Below are positions 1 to 5,439 of a stretch of DNA of 11,601 nt, piece after piece. The notes under the pieces were generated by a model. That model was not told where the DNA came from. It saw only the letters and a program-made list of their open reading frames with translations, and searched no databases. This stretch comes from Holophagales bacterium. Lineage in GTDB: Bacteria; Acidobacteriota; Holophagae; Holophagales; Holophagaceae. Location: assembly GCA_031256155.1 (NCBI GenBank), contig JAIRRD010000007.1, forward strand, positions 1-11,601, written 5' to 3'. The translations under genes and the position numbers were made by a program. Numbering within the stretch: position 1 is the stretch's first letter; every line of letters starts with the position of its first letter.

Positions 1-112
1 AATGCGCGGATGCGCTAGACTGCGCCGTAATGGAGCGAGCCGCCATCGGCGGGGAGCGAAATGGGAGGCGTAGGCGGTGCTTGCCTGTCTGTACTGTTTG
101 TCAAGGGCGTTG
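1..112. other. GC-rich noncoding block at the window edge
   Basis: The first 60 bases contain 40 G or C (67%), clearly above the neighbouring genes, and the composition changes abruptly to AT-rich DNA near position 112. A short hairpin is visible at about 41-53 (ccgcc, loop atc, ggcgg). All reading frames give short, arginine-rich or cysteine-rich peptides with no recognisable protein character. It may be the end of an intergenic repeat, an RNA gene, or the tail of a gene lying to the left. Only the composition and the hairpin are observed; the rest is inference. Confidence 0.35.
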
Positions 113-134
113 ACTATAATTTATTGTAGTTGAA
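111..134. repeat. Imperfect AT-rich dyad containing a -10-like TATAAT
   Basis: The stretch ttgactataa (110-119), followed shortly by ttgtagttga (124-133), forms an imperfect inverted repeat with 7 of 10 positions matching. The hexamer TATAAT at 115-120 could be a -10 box for the membrane-protein gene starting at 220, but I find no good -35 at 16-18 bp. The string gactataatt recurs at 7930-7939, ahead of the tRNA gene. The string gaaccgctat, which starts at 132, recurs at 8208-8217. Confidence 0.25.
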
Positions 135-219
135 CCGCTATGTCAGGATTTGCTTGCAGGCGGGTTTGTTCGCCGTTAAGCAAGCAATACAAGCTAAAAT
201 GGCTATAAGAGGTCTTGTA

Positions 220-750
220 ATGGATGCCTACATTCAATGGGTCAGTCAAAATCCAATTTTTTCAGCGTGCGTACAGTTCGCAATTTTAGGCTCACTTGGG
301 GAAATTGTTGCCGCATCTGTTGTCAATAAGCGCCCTGCTCTTCCCTGTTCGTGGCTGCAAATGTTGGGGAAAGTGGTGGCATGGGCCATTCTGGGCGTAG
401 TCATCAAATATGGTTTTGCCGGAATGAAAGGATTTACGACCGCGCTACTGGATCACCACATGCTCCCAAGGTTGTTTTCTGACGGGGCAGGTTTCGCTTT
501 TGCCCTGTCAGTGTTTACAAATGGGTTGTTCGGGCCTCAAATGATGTTGTTTCATAGATTTGAGGACAATTTAATACTTGGGGCTAAAGGCTATGCAGGT
601 ATAGAAAAAGCTCTCAAAACACTTCTGTGGTTTTGGATACCGGCACATACAATTACTTTTTGTCTCCCAACGCCATTTCAAATTGGCTTGGCTGCCATTT
701 GGGGATTAGTATTGGGTCTGATACTGGGCCTTTCAAAAAAATCAGCCTGA
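220..750 (+). CDS. Small polytopic inner-membrane protein, Mpv17-like
   Basis: This gene encodes a 176-residue hydrophobic protein with about four or five membrane segments, near residues 13-33, 47-67, 88-108, 131-148 and 150-171. I chose the ATG at 220 because AAGAGG at 207-212 lies seven bases upstream. A TTG at 130 and an ATG at 199 are also in frame but have poorer ribosome sites. Conserved-looking features are the sequence beginning GP at residue 105 followed by FHRFEDNL (111-118), and the WFWIPAHTITFCLP block (137-150). Their order and spacing resemble the GP..H.W...L and W..WP..Q..NF..VP blocks of the Mpv17/PMP22 family of eukaryotic organelle membrane proteins. That relation is my inference; the biochemical role is unknown. 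The stop codon is 38 bp before guaA, so the two are probably co-transcribed. Confidence 0.72.
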   Translation: MDAYIQWVSQNPIFSACVQFAILGSLGEIVAASVVNKRPALPCSWLQMLGKVVAWAILGVVIKYGFAGMKGFTTALLDHHMLPRLFSDGAGFAFALSVFTNGLFGPQMMLFHRFEDNLILGAKGYAGIEKALKTLLWFWIPAHTITFCLPTPFQIGLAAIWGLVLGLILGLSKKSA

Positions 751-788
751 CCTTAGTTGCACAGTAACGTAAAAGTTTCGGGAGCCAC

Positions 789-2321
789 ATGCACCATGAA
801 CGTATTGCGATTTTGGATTTTGGAAGTCAGTACACTCATCTGATTACACGGCGACTGCGAGAACTCGGCGCATTTGGTCTTGTGTACAAATCCGATGTAA
901 AACCAGATGAGATATCAGGTAATGATCTAAAAGGCATCATCTTATCCGGAGGCCCCAATTCGGTTTTGGACATGGCTGCGCCTGGCATGGATACTGGTTT
1001 ATTGGATCTGGGGGTTCCAATATTGGGAATTTGCTATGGAATGCAGCTTATTGCCCGAGATTCCAGGGGTAAAATTTGCAGGGCGGCAAAGCGGGAATAC
1101 GGTAAATCCACAATTGAAGTCACAGATAAAAACAGTGTTCTATTCAAAGGCATGAAAGCAAAACAAGCCGTTTGGATGAGTCATGGCGACCATGTTGAGA
1201 CTGTTCCCGATGGATATACAGTTGCGGCAAAAACATCAGACACACTTGTTGCCGCCATGGAAAACAGAGCATTAAAGCGTTTTGGAATACAATTTCACCC
1301 CGAAGTAACTCACACTCAGTATGGCAACAAGCTACTTCTCAACTTCCTGCACTTGTGTGAAATGAGTCTTAACTGGAATGCCGGTAATTTCATCAAAGAA
1401 AAAATTGAAGAAATACATAAACAAATTGGTCCTGGCGGAACCGTTGTACTTGGACTTTCAGGCGGAGTGGACTCCAGCGTGGCCGCACTGCTTTTAAACA
1501 AAGCCATTGGCAACAGGCTGATCTGCGTCTTTGTTGATACAGGGCTGATGCGTAAAGACGAAATGTGCCATGTGCAAAACGCCTTTGCCCAGTTTGACCT
1601 ATCGGTTAAATGGATAGACGCATCCGAAAGATTCCTGGGCGAGTTGGACGGTGTTACCGACCCGGAGCAAAAGCGAAAGATTATTGGCCGTACTTTTATT
1701 GAGGTGTTTGAACGGGAAGCAAAAGCTACAGGAGCAAAATTCTTAGGACAAGGCACACTTTACCCGGATGTTATTGAAAGCAGCGGAATCGGCGGAGCAG
1801 TTCTGGTAAAGTCTCACCACAATGTAGGCGGTTTGCCAGAGCGAATGAATATGAAATTGGTAGAACCGCTCCGTGAACTCTTCAAAGATGAAGTTCGCCG
1901 CGTCGGGCTGATTCTCGGACTCCCTGAGGACTTAGTCTGGCGGCACCCCTTCCCTGGCCCCGGTCTCGCGGTTCGGCTCCCCGGAGCTATTACACGCGAA
2001 AGAGTGAGTTTACTCCAGGATGCAGACGCAATCTTTATAGAAGAACTCCGAAAATCCGGTTGGTACAAACTCACAAGTCAAGCATTCGCCGTTCTGCTGC
2101 CAGTGCAGACAGTTGGAATAATGGGTGATGAGAGAACCTATGAAAGCATGTGCGCATTGCGGGCTGTTCAAAGCGAAGACTTTATGACTGCTGACTGGGC
2201 ACACCTGCCGCATGAGCTTCTGGAACGCTGCGCTCAAAGAATTGTCAATGAAGTAAAAGGCATCAATCGCGTTGTATTTGATATAACTTCCAAACCGCCG
2301 GCGACTATTGAATATGAGTGA
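789..2321 (+). CDS. guaA: GMP synthase (glutamine-hydrolysing)
   Basis: GuaA converts XMP to GMP in the cytoplasm, using ATP and ammonia released from glutamine; it is the last step of guanine nucleotide synthesis. The 510-residue product has all three expected parts in order. The class I glutamine amidotransferase domain has its nucleophile Cys82 in GICYGMQ and His170 and Glu172 in the FHPEVTH stretch. The ATP pyrophosphatase domain has the P-loop SGGVDSS at 224-230. The carboxy-terminal dimerisation domain ends in the typical DITSKPPATIEYE. Length is close to the usual 510-525. GGGAG at 780-784, just before the ATG, supports the start. There is no break or missing catalytic residue. A single-gene guanine step beside a small membrane-protein gene is unremarkable, and no guaB is visible in the window. 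Confidence 0.98.
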   Translation: MHHERIAILDFGSQYTHLITRRLRELGAFGLVYKSDVKPDEISGNDLKGIILSGGPNSVLDMAAPGMDTGLLDLGVPILGICYGMQLIARDSRGKICRAAKREYGKSTIEVTDKNSVLFKGMKAKQAVWMSHGDHVETVPDGYTVAAKTSDTLVAAMENRALKRFGIQFHPEVTHTQYGNKLLLNFLHLCEMSLNWNAGNFIKEKIEEIHKQIGPGGTVVLGLSGGVDSSVAALLLNKAIGNRLICVFVDTGLMRKDEMCHVQNAFAQFDLSVKWIDASERFLGELDGVTDPEQKRKIIGRTFIEVFEREAKATGAKFLGQGTLYPDVIESSGIGGAVLVKSHHNVGGLPERMNMKLVEPLRELFKDEVRRVGLILGLPEDLVWRHPFPGPGLAVRLPGAITRERVSLLQDADAIFIEELRKSGWYKLTSQAFAVLLPVQTVGIMGDERTYESMCALRAVQSEDFMTADWAHLPHELLERCAQRIVNEVKGINRVVFDITSKPPATIEYE

Positions 2322-2336
2322 GGCTTTTTACTCATA
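2313..2336 (+). terminator. Weak hairpin overlapping the guaA stop
   Basis: A perfect 7-bp inverted repeat, tatgagt (2313-2319) and actcata (2330-2336), encloses a 10-base loop containing five T. It overlaps the guaA stop codon. The T run lies in the loop and no T tract follows the second arm, so it is not a classical intrinsic terminator. It may only mark the transcript end or may be chance. Confidence 0.2.
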
Positions 2337-2436
2337 CCGGGTTGCGATCATGACCTTGCAAAGCATGTCGTAGCAAGCCTTTTGGGATTACGGATATTAC
2401 GTATACTCCCATTTCTACCCCCAGAACTCAAGGCTG

Positions 2437-2507
2437 GTGTCTAGTTGCATAAATCACGTAAATTATTTTTTGTCTGAATTGCTTGATTTATCAATAAAAT
2501 TAGACAC
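2437..2507. repeat. Imperfect 71-bp inverted repeat, possible small element remnant
   Basis: The ends are perfect complements: gtgtcta at 2437-2443 and tagacac at 2501-2507. The homology continues inward, with aaatca near 2451-2456 pairing with tgattt near 2484-2489 if bulges are allowed. The middle is AT-rich. There is no transposase or clear target duplication. It could be a miniature element, a folded untranslated region of the next gene, or a chance dyad. Confidence 0.3.
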
Positions 2508-2525
2508 TAGGATGTTTGTTTAATC

Positions 2526-2577
2526 GCACGCAAACAGACCGCACTATCCATTTAGACAGGCCGGTCTGTTTGCGTGC
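2526..2577. repeat. Perfect 15-bp inverted repeat upstream of the secreted-protein gene
   Basis: The arms gcacgcaaacagacc (2526-2540) and ggtctgtttgcgtgc (2563-2577) are exact reverse complements separated by 22 bases. The second arm ends 30 bases before the ATG at 2608 and 20 bases before the GGAG ribosome site. No T tract follows, so an intrinsic terminator is unlikely. A regulatory hairpin in the untranslated leader or a protein-binding palindrome are the main alternatives. Confidence 0.6.
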
Positions 2578-2607
2578 TGAGGTTTGCGACAGGCCGCGGA
2601 GCGTTGT

Positions 2608-4788
2608 ATGATCAGATTTTATGTTGCTACAGTATTCATCTTTGTAATGCTTATCGCAACCCTAGGCGCACAGGGTAGTCCGTATTTACCCCCCCCCAAT
2701 CTATTCTTTGTAAGGCACTTTGAATTAAATAAGACAGAGCTGGATGCTGAGAAAAAAGCTGTCGTATATTACACGGCTGGCAAGCCAGAACAAATGAATA
2801 AAGAGGCACACGATTACGTGTTTGAACGCCTCAGTTATGAAGAGATTTCATATCACGAACTGGACGATTTACAATACGAGGTGTGTTGCGCCACGCTTCA
2901 ACTGTTTCCTAGAACGAATCAACCCATGTTTGTTTTGTACTTTAACGGTGCGGCTAAACAACTTCCTTTTGATAAGGATACAGATGTCGATTTATCGCTG
3001 ATACTTCAGAACATTGGTTGGAGGCCACTTCGGGAACGTTTGGAAGAGTTTTTAATTCAGAATCCTCATAACCAAGAAGCTATGTCTGTTTTATTTGCTT
3101 CGACATTGCAAAATATATCAGACCAAACAATGTCGCTTGATGTACAAGACAAGACGACCACGAAAACATTGGATGGGAAGGCTTTACCTTCCTTTGTTCG
3201 TGCGTTAAGGCTCATAGTTGACGCAAAAGCCTTGGATTGGATGACGCATGGGGCAACTTCCGCACATTCTCTGTACAATCTTGGCCGTTTACGTAACTCG
3301 CCTATTTTGGCAAATAGTTCGGAATTTCAATCTGTCGTAATTGACCTTGTCCGATTGATTGAGGAAGCAATAGAACAACGCCCAACATCGACACTGTTTA
3401 GATATCTCTATTGGTCTGCCTTCAACTCATTGAAGAGAAAACCAGCACCTTTCATGCAGCTCCTGCATAAACTAGATTTCCCCAGCAATACTGATTCTTT
3501 TGTGCCTATCACATCTTTTCTGAGTATTCTTCGGATGGATGGTCTTCATACTGGAACAGAAGCCAACAAACAATTAATTGAAGAAGCATTTAAACTCCAC
3601 GCTAATGTAGCAGAATGGATGCTGGAAAAAGATCCTCATCTGGACAGTGTATTTCGCTCTACTTATGGCGACTTTGCCCTAAGTAGAGCGCGGCTAATGA
3701 TCCAATTCAAACGTTACACTGAATTAGAAAGTCACTTAAGAACAACTAGAGATATTATTGGTGCAGGATGGGGACAATTTGCCAAGGATCTCAATAGCCA
3801 TAGCAACATCAAAAATCAACAAGTTAGTGATTTACCTGAACTATATAGAACTCAAGTTGCCACAATATTGGAACTGCCTGCAATAGTCAAAAATATCAAA
3901 CCTTTCAACGGAATTTCCGTCTCTCATAATCTTGATGAAGAGGCACTTAACAAATTACGTAATTTCCTGCAACAGCAGAAAGTGCGCCATTCTCTGACTC
4001 GAAGTGAGCTGCTCCCATTCAATTCTTGGTCACTTTACAATATTGATGTCCTTGTAGCATCAGGGATGGTAACTGTCGGTAACGAATCGAATGACAATGC
4101 TGGTATGTCCGAACTCCTCGACTTGATCCGCAAGTCTGATTCTGATAATTTCCGAATCCTTAAGCAGTTTATAAGACTAAACCCTGACCATTTTGACGCT
4201 ATTGATATTTACATCGCCAACGCTACCAAGTTTCTCCCTGATGAAGAACTGGAAAAGGAATTACTTGGATACTGTTGGCAAACGCGTACTGCTCCTAGCT
4301 TGGAGGCATATTCAAAAATGGAAAAAAAAGATGAGTGGTCTCAGCTAATCTCAAAAATAATTGGTGAAGAGCTGCTAAAACTCAGTGATGTTCCCATTAG
4401 TGCCCTAAGAAATCCCTGGCTGAACCTAAGCCAGTGGGAAGACTTGGACTCGCAGAAAAACTCAATTGACTGGTATTCTCTTCTAAAAGAATCGGTTTTT
4501 TGGTATGCCCCCGAATATTATTTCTCTGCACTCGAAGCACCGATGCCGACAGCCGTCCTTATTAAGTATCTAAACATGGCCGAAGCAGCAAAAGACTGGG
4601 ATGCCGTATTAACTGCCTGCAGGACAAGATTCAGATGGGAAAAGAAAAACTGTAGGAACGAAAAGATTCTTGGGGTATGGGAAAAGGCGGAAAACTTTCT
4701 GAAAACCCCCAAATCACCCACGACTACCATAGAACAGCAACAATATTTAAGTCCAGTCTCTTCTGGTCTGGATCGTCTAGCCTTATAA
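2608..4788 (+). CDS. Large secreted protein of unknown function, alpha-helical
   Basis: I do not recognise this 726-residue protein. The ATG at 2608 is preferred over an in-frame TTG at 2584: GGAG at 2598-2601 is six bases upstream, and translation from ATG gives a clean signal peptide with a hydrophobic core at residues 3-19 and a plausible cleavage site near residues 21-24. There is no lipobox cysteine and no later membrane segment, so the protein is probably periplasmic or exported. Residues 33-130 mix beta-type and helical segments, including VVYYTAG and PMFVLYFNGAA, which might be a thioredoxin-like fold; this is a guess. The rest is largely helical with scattered tetratricopeptide-like stretches such as FLIQNPHNQEAMSVL (148-162), suggesting a binding scaffold rather than an enzyme. 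Nine consecutive C at 2689-2697 encode Pro28-Pro30. It converges on the regulator gene at 4815. Confidence 0.8.
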   Translation: MIRFYVATVFIFVMLIATLGAQGSPYLPPPNLFFVRHFELNKTELDAEKKAVVYYTAGKPEQMNKEAHDYVFERLSYEEISYHELDDLQYEVCCATLQLFPRTNQPMFVLYFNGAAKQLPFDKDTDVDLSLILQNIGWRPLRERLEEFLIQNPHNQEAMSVLFASTLQNISDQTMSLDVQDKTTTKTLDGKALPSFVRALRLIVDAKALDWMTHGATSAHSLYNLGRLRNSPILANSSEFQSVVIDLVRLIEEAIEQRPTSTLFRYLYWSAFNSLKRKPAPFMQLLHKLDFPSNTDSFVPITSFLSILRMDGLHTGTEANKQLIEEAFKLHANVAEWMLEKDPHLDSVFRSTYGDFALSRARLMIQFKRYTELESHLRTTRDIIGAGWGQFAKDLNSHSNIKNQQVSDLPELYRTQVATILELPAIVKNIKPFNGISVSHNLDEEALNKLRNFLQQQKVRHSLTRSELLPFNSWSLYNIDVLVASGMVTVGNESNDNAGMSELLDLIRKSDSDNFRILKQFIRLNPDHFDAIDIYIANATKFLPDEELEKELLGYCWQTRTAPSLEAYSKMEKKDEWSQLISKIIGEELLKLSDVPISALRNPWLNLSQWEDLDSQKNSIDWYSLLKESVFWYAPEYYFSALEAPMPTAVLIKYLNMAEAAKDWDAVLTACRTRFRWEKKNCRNEKILGVWEKAENFLKTPKSPTTTIEQQQYLSPVSSGLDRLAL
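2689..2697 (+). repeat. C9 homopolymer tract inside the reading frame
   Basis: Nine consecutive C form codons 28-30 (three CCC proline codons) of the secreted-protein gene, just after the predicted signal peptide. Mononucleotide tracts of this length are known slippage sites in phase-variable surface genes of several bacteria. Gain or loss of one base here would frameshift the protein near its start. In this sequence the frame is open. Confidence 0.85.
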
Positions 4789-4814
4789 ATATTTTCTCGT
4801 CATACAACCGCGCT

Positions 4815-5252
4815 TTACTTCCCAGCGTTTTTCTTTAGTTCAATCAGCGAATCTTTCAATGTCTGGAATTGTGTGTGCAGGATTTCCTTTTCCGTTATGG
4901 ACAGATCGTCTGATGAAACGACGGAAAGGAACGAGGAAGCCATCATACGTTCACGTTCATTGAGTGTTTCCCATCTCTCAGGCGAAATAGTCGGAGGGGG
5001 GCCGCTGGCATCCAGAAAGTCGCCGACAGCACATCCCAGCACCGAGGCTATGTGAGCCAGAGTATTAAAGTGCGGCCTTCTTCTCGAAGTGTCACTCAAG
5101 AGTTGTTTCAGGGTATCTTCGTTTAAATTAAACAAATCAGCAACAATATCTGTCTTTACGGCTTGGCGTTTGGTCAGAAGGTCGTTTTTTCGGCAGAATT
5201 CTTTGACTTTTCCGACAAAAATCTCCTGGGCTGGCCAACGCTTATTCTTCAT
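4815..5252 (-). CDS. Xre/Cro-like helix-turn-helix regulator
   Basis: This is a 145-residue cytoplasmic protein. Residues 35-81 match the general pattern of Xre/Cro DNA-binding domains: a first helix around DIVADLF, a second and recognition helix around NEDTLKQLLSD, then the typical RPHFNTLAHIASVLGCAVGDFLD segment (59-81). The carboxy-terminal part (92-145) is charged and probably helical, perhaps for dimerisation. The ATG at 5252 has no good ribosome site, but no better in-frame start exists downstream. The gene is divergent from the M30 lipoprotein gene, with a 187-bp gap containing an AT palindrome that could be its operator, so control of itself and of the lipoprotein is a reasonable inference. 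It could also be a stray phage-type regulator; no phage genes accompany it. Confidence 0.8.
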   Translation of the reverse strand: MKNKRWPAQEIFVGKVKEFCRKNDLLTKRQAVKTDIVADLFNLNEDTLKQLLSDTSRRRPHFNTLAHIASVLGCAVGDFLDASGPPPTISPERWETLNERERMMASSFLSVVSSDDLSITEKEILHTQFQTLKDSLIELKKNAGK

Positions 5253-5301
5253 ACTTTTAACCCAAACAAGAAATTGTCAGGGTTAAAAGCAACAAAAAGT
5301 A

Positions 5302-5329
5302 TTGTTATAATAATTAAAATTATTATACT
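5302..5329 (+). promoter_or_regulatory. Candidate promoter for the M30 lipoprotein gene
   Basis: TTGTTA at 5302-5307 and TATACT at 5324-5329 are separated by 16 bp, close to a sigma-70 type promoter. Transcription would start near 5336, placing the 39-bp palindrome at 5341-5379 at the very 5' end of the transcript. The -10 box overlaps the minus-strand candidate for the regulator gene, so the two promoters would compete. Confidence 0.4.
5306..5327. promoter_or_regulatory. AT-rich palindrome, candidate operator
   Basis: The arms tataataatt (5306-5315) and aattattata (5318-5327) are perfect complements around the two bases aa. The site overlaps the -10 regions of both divergent candidate promoters, which is a classic position for an autoregulating Xre-type repressor. 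AT-rich palindromes can also arise by chance, so the operator role is inferred. Confidence 0.4.
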
Positions 5330-5351
5330 TTAAATAACGCTTTCATCTCAA
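5322..5351 (-). promoter_or_regulatory. Candidate promoter for the Xre-like regulator
   Basis: On the minus strand TTGAGA (5351-5346) and TATAAT (5327-5322) are 18 bp apart. The -35 box lies inside the 39-bp palindrome at 5341-5379, and the -10 box lies in the AT palindrome. The leader to the ATG at 5252 would be about 60 bases. Confidence 0.35.
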
Positions 5352-5379
5352 AGTCGCGTTCCGCAATTTCGAGATGGAA
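5341..5379 (-). repeat. 39-bp palindromic repeat, copy 1
   Basis: Two 18-base arms flank a three-base centre: left arm tttcatctcaaagtcgcg, centre ttc, right arm cgcaatttcgagatggaa. Fourteen of 18 positions pair, and two of the four exceptions are G-T wobbles. Read on the minus strand it matches the copies at 7572 and 8172, so it is inverted relative to them. It sits between the divergent regulator and lipoprotein genes. A GGAGCC ribosome-site-like motif directly follows. Confidence 0.8.
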
Positions 5380-5387
5380 GGAGCCAC

Positions 5388-5426
5388 TTGGAAAACACCT
5401 GTTTTGCAAGTTCAAGCTACCCATAA
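5388..5426 (+). CDS. Possible 12-codon leader ORF
   Basis: AAGGAG at 5378-5383 is followed by a TTG start at 5388 and a 12-codon frame (LENTCFASSSYP). It ends in TAA at 5424-5426, overlapping the TAAGGAG ribosome site of the lipoprotein gene. The GGAGCCAC context before the start is the same as that before the guaA ATG. If translated, it could couple or attenuate expression of the downstream gene. No amino acid is strongly enriched, so a classical attenuator is unlikely. Expression is unproven. Confidence 0.3.
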   Translation: MENTCFASSSYP

Positions 5427-5439
5427 GGAGTATTTACCT

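Noticed and set aside
1316..1756. 146-codon minus-strand frame inside guaA
   Set aside because: It is antisense to the conserved GuaA coding sequence and its product has no protein-like features.
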